Origin: GCA-2720975 sp964467985
GTDB lineage: Bacteria > Planctomycetota > UBA1135 > GCA-002686595
Reading direction: 5' to 3'
Assembly: GCA_964467985.1 (NCBI GenBank)
Contig: CAYXTP010000005.1
Coordinates: 62,001 to 126,000, forward strand
Length of the DNA stretch: 64,000 nt
This document shows positions 8,187-16,880 of the stretch, piece after piece (the stretch's first letter is position 1; each line of letters opens with the position of its first letter). The notes below the pieces were generated by a model. That model had not been told where the DNA came from, did not search any database, and saw only the letters and a program-made list of their open reading frames with translations. The position numbers were made by a program, and so were the translations under genes.

Positions 8187-9233
8187 CTATTCGGCGCGCA
8201 CCCGGGCGCTCGTGAGGACCGGGACGGGATCCTCAGGAACGTCGGTTTGCTGTCCGACTGCGGGGCGAATGGGGACCGACTCGAGGTCGTCGATCACCTC
8301 GCGCCCTTCCAGAACCGCGCCGAACACAGTGTGGACACCGTCCAAGTGGTGCGGCGTGCCAGTCGTGATGAAAAACTGGGAGCCGTTACTTTGGGGCCCC
8401 TGGCCAATCGCCGCAGAGAGCACGTAGCGCGCATGCACCAGGTCCCCTGTCTCCGAGTCGACCTTGTACCCCGGCCCACCCTGGCCCCAGGTGGCGACAC
8501 CCTTGGCCGGGTCTTTGGTATTGGGGTCTCCACCCTGAACCATAAAGCCCTTCATGATGCGATGGAACTTCGTGCCGTCGTAGTAGCCGTCCCGAACCAG
8601 CTTGAGGAAGTTCTCGACGTGCAGCGGTGCCTCCTCTGCATAAAGGGCGAGCGCAACTTGTCGCGTCTGCCCCCCAAAGGCGATCTGGAACTCAACCACA
8701 GGGGACCCCGGGGGGGGCATCGGGTTGGTGAAGATCGCGGACAAGGTTTCATCCTGGGCTTGTTGGCTCAATAGGGACTGACGCAAGATCTGGGCGATCG
8801 TCGTCTCCGCCCCGTCCTCTCCGATCGGCAGGCTGAGGCTCGTCAGCAGGGGCGTCTTGGAATCATCGATAGCGGTTACCGCTACCAGGGCCTCGCTGTA
8901 GTTGCGCTCCGAGACGAGCGGCGAAACCGCCACGAGAGCGGCCCAGCCCTCGAGTCCTGAACCCGCCAGCTTCGTTTGCGCGACCTTCAGTACTTCCTCA
9001 GGATTACCCGTGCCTGCGGCGGCCGCTAGGATTCCCCATTCTGAGTTGTGGCCTTCCTGGACTTGATTCTTCGTGTAGTCCTCGTACAGCACCCAGGCCG
9101 CGACGGCCACGGACACCAACGCAACGGGGCGCCAGAAACGGTCTACCGCCTGGGCGAAGGTGGATTTCTCCTCCGTGACGATGGTGACCTCGGTGGCGGA
9201 CTTGTGCTTGCGTCTGGGTTTCGATTGTGCCAT
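8187..9233 (-). CDS. Membrane-anchored cyclophilin-type peptidyl-prolyl isomerase
   Basis: A 348-residue protein. The basic cytoplasmic N-terminus is followed by one membrane segment (about residues 33-48, PVALVSVAVAAWVL), a ~120-residue linker domain, and a cyclophilin domain from about 180 to the end. Cyclophilin signatures are FHRIMKGFMVQGGDP (with the catalytic Arg of the FHRxI motif), GSQFFITT and LDGVHTVFGAV. It should catalyse prolyl isomerisation outside the inner membrane. Compared with compact bacterial PpiA/PpiB (about 165-190 residues), it has an extra N-terminal half with no recognisable motif. It is convergent to parB across the parS array. Confidence 0.9.
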   Translation of the reverse strand: MAQSKPRRKHKSATEVTIVTEEKSTFAQAVDRFWRPVALVSVAVAAWVLYEDYTKNQVQEGHNSEWGILAAAAGTGNPEEVLKVAQTKLAGSGLEGWAALVAVSPLVSERNYSEALVAVTAIDDSKTPLLTSLSLPIGEDGAETTIAQILRQSLLSQQAQDETLSAIFTNPMPPPGSPVVEFQIAFGGQTRQVALALYAEEAPLHVENFLKLVRDGYYDGTKFHRIMKGFMVQGGDPNTKDPAKGVATWGQGGPGYKVDSETGDLVHARYVLSAAIGQGPQSNGSQFFITTGTPHHLDGVHTVFGAVLEGREVIDDLESVPIRPAVGQQTDVPEDPVPVLTSARVRAE

Positions 9234-9446
9234 GGCGGTGGTGGGGCGAGATCGTGGAAGCGGGGCGCCTGGGGGTCAGGTCCCGCGGCGCGGCATTCTA
9301 TGGGCAGTTCGGGTCGGGCCACAAGGGGCGGAGCGGCGACGAAATCCCCCCTAGCCCCCTGGATTCGGCCCTTTTGGGCCGCGCGTCCCATCAAGGGGGT
9401 TATGGTGGCTCTCGTTCTGCGCCGAGCCCGCTTGAGGAGACTCCCC

Positions 9447-10904
9447 ATGTTGACCCTACTCTTGATCTTCGCCTCACCCCTGGCCGCCAGCCAGGCCCAC
9501 CCGAGCGCTCTGTTCGTCGAGGCGCCAGAAACCGACGCCGAATTTGACCGACGATTCGCGGAGGCCAAGGGGGACCCCGACAAGCTCTGGAAGCTCTATC
9601 GATGGTGCATCGACACGAGCCGCGATACGGCGGCCCGCGACACTTTGCGCGCGGTGATCAAGGCCGACACAGACCATCTGGAAGCACGCAAAGCTCTAGG
9701 TCACGTGCGGCACGACGGCCGCTGGTACACCAGCCAAAAGAAGGCCGATCAGGCCATTGCCAAGGAGCGCGACAAGGCCGCCAAGGCACGCGGCCTGGTC
9801 AAATTCAAGAACGAGTGGGTTGAGCCAGGAGATCTGCCATTCCTCGAAAAGGGACTCGTGCGTGGGCCTGAGGGCGAGTGGCTAGCCGCGGACGAGCTCG
9901 AGAAGCTCGAGAATGGGTGGGTTCGCCAGGACTTGATTTGGGTTTCTCCAGACGAGGTCTCCAAGATGGAGGAGGGGCTCTGGAAGTGCGAAGACGAGTG
10001 GCTCAGCACAGAGGATGCCGACCGTCACCACAACCGTTTTGAGCGCTGCTGGATTATTCCCAGCGACCACCTGGAGCTATGGACGAGTTGTCCGCGAGCG
10101 ACAGCGTTGCAAGCCATCGATCACATGGAGCGCTGCTATCGTGACCTGGTGAAGGTCTACGGCTCAGCGCCGACGGGGCGCATCCGGGTGGCCCTCTTCC
10201 GCAGCTCGGACCAGCTGGGCTTCTTTGCAGCGGAGTCGTCTCGTGGCCGCCCGGCCGCAGACGGACGCCGGCTAGTCGAAGCTCTCAGTGCGACCTTCAT
10301 GGAGAGCTGGGTTGTGGATAGCGGCAAGCGCTGGCTAGGTGCGGGGGCCTCCTTCTGGGACCCGGTCCGGGAGAACGGAGATATCTTCGGAGTGCATGAT
10401 GCGCGGATGGCATTTGGCCTGTCTTTTTCGGATGCGATGGACCCCAGTGTGGAGGCCATTGCCAAGCTAGAAAAGAAGGGCTATCGCGAGGACTTTGTGA
10501 GCTCGTTCTACGAGGAAAAATCCGTACCCGCTTGGTTCTATTGGGGGGCGGCCAGTTACGGATCTCGCTACTTCCAGGACAGCAGCGTGGCCCGCGGCGG
10601 CGACCCCTCGTGGCCGCTCAAGTGGTCCGTGGAGAATCTGAAGCGCCAGGGGGGCCTGAGTTTCCTGCGCCCCGTGTTCGAGTTGGAACTCGACTCGCAG
10701 AACCGTCGTACAGGCCCCCTGATCAGCGGAGCAGGCTTGGTAATGGCATTTATTGTGGATGGAGGGTGCCCCGAGGTGAACGAGGCGCACGCTGAGCTCA
10801 AGCAGGCCATGCGGGCGGGCAAAAGCACACAGAAGCTTTTCAATGCCCTCCGTAAGGCTGTGGAAGAGCACGAAACCGAAATGCGGGCGTTTGCAGGCCT
10901 GTAG
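9447..10904 (+). CDS. Secreted protein with Trp-rich tandem repeats
   Basis: A 485-residue protein starting at the ATG at 9447, preceded by a good GAGGAGA ribosome site; the open frame further upstream is not used. It begins with a typical signal peptide (MLTLLLIFASPLAAS). Residues ~65-200 hold several ~20-22 residue repeats of the pattern Gly-hydrophobic-Val/Lys-x-x-x-x-Trp followed by an acidic 'EL..LE.G' segment (NEWVEPGDLPFLEKG, GEWLAADELEKLENG and DLIWVSPDEVSKMEEG). The C-terminal half resembles the general shape of planctomycete DUF1570-like secreted proteins, but I cannot assign a family, and no HExxH is visible. It is followed 24 bp later by another exported protein, so they may form an operon. 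Confidence 0.65.
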   Translation: MLTLLLIFASPLAASQAHPSALFVEAPETDAEFDRRFAEAKGDPDKLWKLYRWCIDTSRDTAARDTLRAVIKADTDHLEARKALGHVRHDGRWYTSQKKADQAIAKERDKAAKARGLVKFKNEWVEPGDLPFLEKGLVRGPEGEWLAADELEKLENGWVRQDLIWVSPDEVSKMEEGLWKCEDEWLSTEDADRHHNRFERCWIIPSDHLELWTSCPRATALQAIDHMERCYRDLVKVYGSAPTGRIRVALFRSSDQLGFFAAESSRGRPAADGRRLVEALSATFMESWVVDSGKRWLGAGASFWDPVRENGDIFGVHDARMAFGLSFSDAMDPSVEAIAKLEKKGYREDFVSSFYEEKSVPAWFYWGAASYGSRYFQDSSVARGGDPSWPLKWSVENLKRQGGLSFLRPVFELELDSQNRRTGPLISGAGLVMAFIVDGGCPEVNEAHAELKQAMRAGKSTQKLFNALRKAVEEHETEMRAFAGL

Positions 10905-10928
10905 TCACCCCCCCACATCTCCGCGACC

Positions 10929-12842
10929 ATGATCCGTCCTAGCCTGCGGGGCCTCGGCCTCGCTTCGACCCTTGTTTTTTTCGCTCCCAGCGCGATTGGG
11001 GCTCCGCAAAAGCACGTCGAGTATCACCCCAAGGACGCGGTTTGGTTTGTTTGTTCGCCGGATCTGCCCGGGCTGACGAAGGCCTATCCGGGCACATCTT
11101 TTGGGCGTCTACTTCAAGATGAGGGCCTGAACAGCCTGATTGGGGGCCTCGCCGGAACCGAGATCAGCCACCCCCTGGACTTGGCCCAGGCGGCCTACGA
11201 TGAGGCGGTGCTCAAGGGTGATCTGCCGCCGTTTCTGCCCCTGCTGAAGCAAGCACAGTGCCTCTCTGCCTCCATCGTTTTCAACGGTGAAGGTCCGGTC
11301 GAGGGATTGATTGCCGCCGCATCCGGACCGGGGGAGGGCGAGAAGCCGGAGCCCCCGATGCTGCAGGTCATGCTGGAGTTCTCAAACGACACGGCGGCCA
11401 GCGAGTCATTCGAGATGGTCCTGGCGATGGGGGAGGCCGAAGCGGCTCCCTTCACAGTGGAGGTCCGGCAGGGCTCGAGAGTGGCCATGCCCCCCTCGTC
11501 GGCAGAGGACTCATCGGTAGTGATTCTCGATGGCCCCAGCCTGGCGATATTGGTGGGTCGCACGGCTCCCGAGGAACTGCTGAAACGCCTGCACGGCGAA
11601 GCACCCGGCCTTGATCCACAGAGCTTGGGGGCCGGAACGGAAACCCTCGATGCCCAGGGGACTGTCGTGTTGGAGTGGCTCAGCCAAGCAGCCTTCGCAA
11701 ACGGAAGTGAACACCTAGACGCCCAGGAGGTGTCCTGGGCCGAGATGATTGGCAGCATGGCCGAGGCCCTCTTCGGCACCAACTTCTCCATGCTCCTGCG
11801 CGGCGGCCATTGGCGCGTCGTGATCGACGAAGAGGGAGCCTTCATCACGGAGGGTGTCTTCGACCAGCCCGACAGCGTGGGAAGCCGCATCTTGTCCAGC
11901 AAGCCCCTGCAGGGCAACGCGCTTGGCCTCTTGCCCTCAGACGCAATGGTCCGGTGGTGTTCATCGCTCGACAAAGCAGCCCTGATCGACTTCTCCAAGG
12001 GGCTTCTAACTGCTCATGGAGACGGCGCCGAACCGCGTTTCGACTTCGAGACGGAACTCTTCGGCGCCCTTGGAGACTCTGTCGCCGTGGGCCTACCGGC
12101 GCCCAAGTCCCTGCTGGCCGCGCCGCCCGCAATCGGGGTCGTCACGCTTTCCGACGCCGAGGGCTTTGAGCGCGGGCTGGACCGTCTGATCGCCCTGGCC
12201 GAGGAGGGCGGCCTGGAGGGTGTGCGCATCGAGAAGGACGAGTACCGCAGCACCCCGATCTACAACTTCCAAGCCATCTTGCCGCCCCTTGAAGGCTTGC
12301 CCATTCCGGTGGATTTGGGAGGCTTTATTCGGCCGAGCCTAGCGGTCCACAAGGATCGGCTGATCATCACGACCCTCTCCAACCACACCAAACGCGAGCT
12401 GCGGCGCGTCCTGAAGGAGGACGGCGAGGGCACGACAAGTGTTGAGCTCAAAGGCGTTCCAGCGGGCGTGACCCAGATCGTTCAGGCGGATTGGGCCAAG
12501 TTCATCGGGTCCGTCTACGGGGGTCTCAAGGCCCTTGCATCCCTGATGGGCTCGGGAATCGGGGACATCCCCGTGGACCCGAGCGCTCTGCCCGAGGAGG
12601 ACCACATCGTGAGCTTCTTCAAGCCGTCCCTGAGCTGGATGGCTGTGGCGGACGGTCGCGGCCGAGCATTCCAGCGCTCCTCATTTGGGCCCGAGACCAT
12701 TCTGGGGGCAATCCTCCCGCCCCTGATGCTGGTCAGCGTACCCGTGCACGTCAGCGAGCTACACGGACCAGAAGAGGCCATCGAAATGCACATCGAAGTT
12801 CTGGACGGGGCGGTAGACGACGGCGCACCCTTGCGCAGGTGA
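10929..12842 (+). CDS. Exported protein of unknown function
   Basis: A 637-residue protein with an N-terminal signal sequence (hydrophobic LGLASTLVFFAPSAIG after MIRPSLRG, probable cleavage near residue 24). The remainder is rich in acidic residues and contains repeated 'G..A...G.P' segments reminiscent of DUF3352-type surface proteins; I do not consider that assignment firm. No catalytic motif is seen. The stop codon overlaps the GTG start of the downstream DUF374 gene (GTGA), indicating translational coupling. Confidence 0.6.
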   Translation: MIRPSLRGLGLASTLVFFAPSAIGAPQKHVEYHPKDAVWFVCSPDLPGLTKAYPGTSFGRLLQDEGLNSLIGGLAGTEISHPLDLAQAAYDEAVLKGDLPPFLPLLKQAQCLSASIVFNGEGPVEGLIAAASGPGEGEKPEPPMLQVMLEFSNDTAASESFEMVLAMGEAEAAPFTVEVRQGSRVAMPPSSAEDSSVVILDGPSLAILVGRTAPEELLKRLHGEAPGLDPQSLGAGTETLDAQGTVVLEWLSQAAFANGSEHLDAQEVSWAEMIGSMAEALFGTNFSMLLRGGHWRVVIDEEGAFITEGVFDQPDSVGSRILSSKPLQGNALGLLPSDAMVRWCSSLDKAALIDFSKGLLTAHGDGAEPRFDFETELFGALGDSVAVGLPAPKSLLAAPPAIGVVTLSDAEGFERGLDRLIALAEEGGLEGVRIEKDEYRSTPIYNFQAILPPLEGLPIPVDLGGFIRPSLAVHKDRLIITTLSNHTKRELRRVLKEDGEGTTSVELKGVPAGVTQIVQADWAKFIGSVYGGLKALASLMGSGIGDIPVDPSALPEEDHIVSFFKPSLSWMAVADGRGRAFQRSSFGPETILGAILPPLMLVSVPVHVSELHGPEEAIEMHIEVLDGAVDDGAPLRR

Positions 12843-13621
12843 CCCAAGACTCCCATCCGAATCCGGCCGTCCCGAATCAACGCCGAAAGCGCACGCCTCT
12901 GCGCCGGCTGCGCAACACCAGTGGCCGCTGGCTGGGCAAGCATTTCGGTGCGGCTGCCATCGTCCAACTGGCGCGCTGCTGCCGCAAGACCGAACTCAAC
13001 CGCGAGATTCGGCTGCGTGCCGAATCCGAGCATCGTGGCCTGATTCTGGCATTTTGGCATGGGCGTGGGGTGCTGGCCTCACCCTTCTACCGGCCGGGAA
13101 ACACCACAGCTCTCGTGTCCGCCAGCGAGGACGGATCCATGGCGACGACGATCCTGCGGAAACTGGGCTACGAGATCATCCGCGGATCATCGAGCCGCGG
13201 AGGCGTGCGCGCCCTGCGCGAGATGCTGGTATGCCTGGAGCGTGGCAAGCACGTCGCCTTGACGCCGGACGGGCCGCGAGGACCCATGCACTCCATGTCT
13301 CCGGGGGCGGCCTTCATGTCCAGGGCCACCGGCGTGCCCGTGCTGCCCATCGGGTTTGCCCTGGACCGTGCTCGGCGGTTGGACACCTGGGACCGCTACA
13401 CCTTGCCGCGCCTGGGGTCGCGGTTGGTGACGGCCTGTGAAGCGCCCATCCAAGTCCCGCGCGACGCAAGCGGGGAGGCACTGACGGAGTACTCTTCGCG
13501 CATACGCGCCGCCATCCGCGAAGCTGAGCGCAAGGCCTTCGGTCACCTCGGGTTGCAGCCCGATTGGGCGGACTGGGTTCCCGAGGAGGAGACCGAGCAC
13601 CAAGTGGAGTTCGAGGAATGA
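12839..13621 (+). CDS. DUF374 / lysophospholipid acyltransferase-superfamily protein
   Basis: A 260-residue protein that starts with GTG overlapping the previous TGA. It has the DUF374 signatures AFWHGRG (the acyltransferase-like His, about residue 69), ALVSASEDG, GSSSRGGVRALREM and LTPDGPRGP. Family members are thought to acylate lipid A-type or other envelope lipids, and they sit in the same superfamily as LpxL/PlsC. The basic N-terminus (RRKRTPLRRLR) fits a membrane-associated enzyme. Its stop overlaps the next start (ATGA), so three genes in a row are translationally coupled. Substrate is not deducible from sequence. Confidence 0.83.
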   Translation: MTQDSHPNPAVPNQRRKRTPLRRLRNTSGRWLGKHFGAAAIVQLARCCRKTELNREIRLRAESEHRGLILAFWHGRGVLASPFYRPGNTTALVSASEDGSMATTILRKLGYEIIRGSSSRGGVRALREMLVCLERGKHVALTPDGPRGPMHSMSPGAAFMSRATGVPVLPIGFALDRARRLDTWDRYTLPRLGSRLVTACEAPIQVPRDASGEALTEYSSRIRAAIREAERKAFGHLGLQPDWADWVPEEETEHQVEFEE

Positions 13622-14517
13622 TCCGCGTGGGGCCTTCAGGCTGGAGTTACCCCGATTGGGAGGGCCCCGTCTACCCGCGTTCGAAACCGAGGGGCTACCA
13701 CCCTCTCGATTTACTCGTCACCCTCGTGGATTACGTCGAGGTGAACAGCACTTTCTACGCCCAGCCCCGCGCGCGGAATTGCTCGCACTGGGCGGCGCGC
13801 GTCGCCGAACACAAGACCTTTCGTTTTGGCGCCAAACTGCTGCAGGACTTCACGCACAAACCGGTGCCGGACAACTTGTCGCGCTGGGAGGAGCTGGCCG
13901 TGGAGTGGAGACGGGGCATCGCACCCCTGGAGGAGGAGAAGCTCCTGTGCGCGGTGCTTGTGCAATTTCCGGCCACCTTCCAACCAGGGGATGAGAGCGT
14001 GGCACGCCTGGGGCACATTGCCAGACTGTTCGAGGGCCTGCCCTTGGTGCTCGAGGTGCGCAACCGTGGGTGGTTCGACCCCCCGCGGTTGGCGACAATA
14101 GGGGGCTTGGGGTTTTCGCTAGCCCACCTCGACCTGCCCGCGTCCTGGAATCACCCACCGAATCCTCACCCAGCGGTTGGGCCCGTGGGGTATGTGCGCC
14201 TTCATGGGCGCAACTCAGAACATTGGTTTCGATCGGGGGCCGGGCGCAATGACCGCTACGACTACCTCTACAGCCCGCCCGAACTGGGAGAGATCGCCCA
14301 CCGAATTGACGCCGTGGCCAGGCAAAGCGACGAGACGCTTGTGGCTACCAACAACCACTTTGAGGGCCAGGCCCTGGCCAATGCACTTGAGCTACGCTGG
14401 CTGCTAGGGGGCCGCGAACCGGTGGCGGCGCCCCCCCAGCTGGTGAACGCCTTTCCGCACCTGGCGCAGATCACGCGCGTGGTCGGACAGCGCGACTTGT
14501 ACGGTCCTGGCTCATAG
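13618..14517 (+). CDS. DUF72 (YecE-like) family protein
   Basis: A 299-residue TIM-barrel-type protein of the DUF72 family. Diagnostic segments are the N-terminal IRVGPSGWSYPDWEG, DYVEVNSTFYAQP, the FRFGAKLLQDFTH lysine region, LEVRNRGWF, and GYVRLHGRN near the C-terminus, followed by NNHFEGQA. The start is the ATG at 13618, which overlaps the TGA of the upstream gene. The family's biochemical activity is not settled. The translational coupling to an envelope acyltransferase is unexplained. Confidence 0.88.
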   Translation: MIRVGPSGWSYPDWEGPVYPRSKPRGYHPLDLLVTLVDYVEVNSTFYAQPRARNCSHWAARVAEHKTFRFGAKLLQDFTHKPVPDNLSRWEELAVEWRRGIAPLEEEKLLCAVLVQFPATFQPGDESVARLGHIARLFEGLPLVLEVRNRGWFDPPRLATIGGLGFSLAHLDLPASWNHPPNPHPAVGPVGYVRLHGRNSEHWFRSGAGRNDRYDYLYSPPELGEIAHRIDAVARQSDETLVATNNHFEGQALANALELRWLLGGREPVAAPPQLVNAFPHLAQITRVVGQRDLYGPGS

Positions 14518-14522
14518 GGTGC

Positions 14523-14562
14523 GCCGGGGTGAGCCGGGGTGAGCCGCAGTGTACCGCGGTGA
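14523..14562. repeat. Four tandem 10-bp repeats
   Basis: Immediately after the DUF72 stop codon. Units GCCGGGGTGA, GCCGGGGTGA, GCCGCAGTGT and ACCGCGGTGA follow each other without gaps. The first two are identical and the others differ at 2-5 positions. No coding function is seen. Confidence 0.7.
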
Positions 14563-14720
14563 GCCCGTGCTTGCGTGCAGGCAACCTGGCTGTGCTGGAG
14601 CTTGTTCGAACGAGGCCTGCCAACCGCCGCCCCCACCCACCCGGGCTGACGAGTGCGGCGCAATCTGGGTTACCGCCTTCTGGTCGATTCCAGGCCATCC
14701 CCGCTGCAGGCCCGTGGGAC

Positions 14721-15740
14721 CTAGTTGTTGCGGTGCGCCTTGTGGCAAGCGGAGCAATTGGCCGAGATGCGGTCGAGGGCCTCTTCGGCCCGGGTGCGAG
14801 ACCCCGCTTTTGCTGCTTCGAGTGCCTGCACCAGTTCCATCGAAGCGGCCACGCTATCGGCAATCCGCTCGCGGCTCTCGGCGTCCGCGTCGCGTACTTC
14901 GTCCAATAGCGAGCAGCCCTGCATCAGCTCGGCCATGTGTTGGGCCTCGCGAGTGGGCTCAAGGTCGGGGTGCTCGGAGCTCACCTCCCAGGCTTGCTCA
15001 CTACACAGCAGCAGGTTGTCGAAGCAGCGGGCCAGGTCTGCCATGGAGGAACGGAACGCGCGCACGGGGTGCCGGCTGGGGAAGTCCCACTCGAGACTCG
15101 CACTCTCCTCAATCGTCGGCAGCTCGGCCGTGGCGATGCTGGCGTAAAGGCCTGCGTACTTGCTGGACGTGCCGCTCCACTGGCGCATCTCGGCTAGGGC
15201 TGCCTTGCGTGAGGCTCCATCCAATACAAGCCGCCCGACAGCTGCGCCGGCGGGGCCACGGTGCCTCCCGTGGAAGCAGTGCACGTAGAACGGAGTGGGC
15301 AGTTCGCGGAAGGTCTTGGCCAGGCGTGCGAGCGCGTCTTCGTCGATGCCCTTGTACAGCAGAGGGACGTGCACATAACGCATGCCGTGGCGCCCGGCGG
15401 TATCGGCGTCGGGGATCTTGCCGTCCACAGACACCACGGTCTTCACGCCCAGGGCCTGCAAGCTCTCGAAGGATTCCTCTGTCAGGGGCTCGGCCCCGGA
15501 ATAGATGTTCTCGCTTAAACGAAAGACGTGGCGCAGGCCGGATTCCTCGATGGGCTCCTGCTTGGGCAATTTCAACTCGCTGGCCGATTCAAAGGCGTCT
15601 CTCACTCCCGGGAGGGGGCCTTCCGTCGCGGGCAACACCGGATTCGAGGAGACCTGAGTGGGATCGCTCGCGCAGGCGCCTAGTCCGAAGATGACGACCA
15701 GGCTGGCGAGGGTGATGCGCGAGGAGTGGAGCGGGAGCAT
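14721..15740 (-). CDS. Lipoprotein: CX5R phosphatase-like domain joined to a C-terminal cytochrome c'-like heme motif
   Basis: A 339-residue protein. A lipoprotein signal ends in the lipobox LGAC (Cys23). Residues ~70-185 resemble a dual-specificity/tyrosine-phosphatase fold: GAEPLTEESFESLQALGVKT and VVSVDG precede the loop HCFHGRHRG, giving Cys154-x5-Arg160. The C-terminal ~130 residues are helical and end with CSACHKAHR (C329, C332, H333), a c-type heme attachment motif placed at the extreme C-terminus as in four-helix cytochromes c'. I chose ATG 15740 because it gives a clean lipoprotein signal; an ATG 12 codons upstream is possible. Heme attachment and phosphatase activity are inferences from motifs. 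Confidence 0.68.
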   Translation of the reverse strand: MLPLHSSRITLASLVVIFGLGACASDPTQVSSNPVLPATEGPLPGVRDAFESASELKLPKQEPIEESGLRHVFRLSENIYSGAEPLTEESFESLQALGVKTVVSVDGKIPDADTAGRHGMRYVHVPLLYKGIDEDALARLAKTFRELPTPFYVHCFHGRHRGPAGAAVGRLVLDGASRKAALAEMRQWSGTSSKYAGLYASIATAELPTIEESASLEWDFPSRHPVRAFRSSMADLARCFDNLLLCSEQAWEVSSEHPDLEPTREAQHMAELMQGCSLLDEVRDADAESRERIADSVAASMELVQALEAAKAGSRTRAEEALDRISANCSACHKAHRNN

Positions 15741-16019
15741 GATTCGGGATAGAAAGGCCAACGAGTCATAGGCCATTGTGCAACGGGCGTGCCGTGGGTG
15801 GCGCCGGGCGGGCAAGATCCTGATCTGAGGCCCTGTGGGAGGGCAGCAGGCGCCGTGGACGGGTGCCAGGGTTGGGTCAGAGACTCCTGGGGTGGCCGCA
15901 ATGCGCACAGAGCCTGGCGCCGGTCGGGCAAGGGGAACTAGGACGGGGTTTCACTTCGGTAACGCCCTTGCCCATGCCCATCTTCTGGGTCACAGACGCC
16001 GGCGAGTAGGCTCTGCACC

Positions 16020-16880
16020 ATGAGCGCAACGCAACAGACCCAATTCACCCTCAGCCACACCCAAGCGCCCCGTCGTCGCGTCCAGGTCAGGGTGCAAGGG
16101 CCGGAGGGATTCGAGACCCAGAAGAGACCCCTGCCCCACGTTCTGATCCTGCACGGATTCAAGGGCTTCATGCACTGGGGTTTCTTCCCCGAGCTCTCCC
16201 GGCGCATTGCGGAGAGCGGGATGGTCGCCGTGAGCCTAAACACTTCGGGCAGCGGGGTCGGCGACGACTTTGAAACCATGAGCGAGGAAGAGGCCTTCTT
16301 CCACTGCACGTTCAGCCACGACCTGGAAGACCTGGAGCTCGTGCGTGAACACTTGCTGAGCGAGGCGTCGTGCGTAGACGCCCAACGATTGGCAGTCTTC
16401 GGCCACAGCCGCGGTGGGGGCATGATGCTCTTGCACGCTGAACGCCATGGCGACTACCGAGCCAGCGTCGTGTGGGGGGCGATCGATCGAGTGCTGCTCT
16501 TCGACGAGGCCACCCGCGAGCGCTGGCGGGCAGAGGGCGAAGTGCAGATCCCGAATGGCCGCACTGGGCAGATCCATCGCATCGGCCTCGGCTTGCTCAA
16601 TGACATAGAAGACAACGCTCAGGATCTGGATATTCTCGCCGCTGCCGCGCGCACCCAGATACCGACCCTGATCGTGCATGGAACCGCAGACGAAGCCGTT
16701 CCGCTCGCAGCAGCCGAGCGCATCCACGCAGCCCTGCCCAGGGGCACTGGAGAACTGCGGGCCCTAGACGGAGCCGGGCACACCTTTGGGGCCACCCATC
16801 CGTTTGAGGGGTGTAGCGACGACCTAGAGGAGGCCTTGGGGGCAACCTTGGAGCACTTGCGTCGACACCTGACTCGCTAG
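16020..16880 (+). CDS. Alpha/beta hydrolase (dienelactone hydrolase/peptidase-like)
   Basis: A 286-residue alpha/beta-hydrolase-fold protein. It has the oxyanion region LHGFKGFMHW (HGF), the nucleophile elbow GHSRGGG (Ser at about residue 130), the acid in HGTADEAVP and the catalytic His in DGAGHTFG. No signal peptide is visible, so it is probably cytoplasmic. The substrate is unknown. It is convergent with proS, and their 3' ends overlap by 4 bp. Confidence 0.86.
   Translation: MSATQQTQFTLSHTQAPRRRVQVRVQGPEGFETQKRPLPHVLILHGFKGFMHWGFFPELSRRIAESGMVAVSLNTSGSGVGDDFETMSEEEAFFHCTFSHDLEDLELVREHLLSEASCVDAQRLAVFGHSRGGGMMLLHAERHGDYRASVVWGAIDRVLLFDEATRERWRAEGEVQIPNGRTGQIHRIGLGLLNDIEDNAQDLDILAAAARTQIPTLIVHGTADEAVPLAAAERIHAALPRGTGELRALDGAGHTFGATHPFEGCSDDLEEALGATLEHLRRHLTR

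Noticed and set aside
14549..15694. A 381-codon plus-strand open frame opposite the phosphatase-cytochrome gene
   Set aside because: The translation is Arg/Ser/Pro-rich with no hydrophobic core, while the minus strand has a lipoprotein signal and catalytic motifs.
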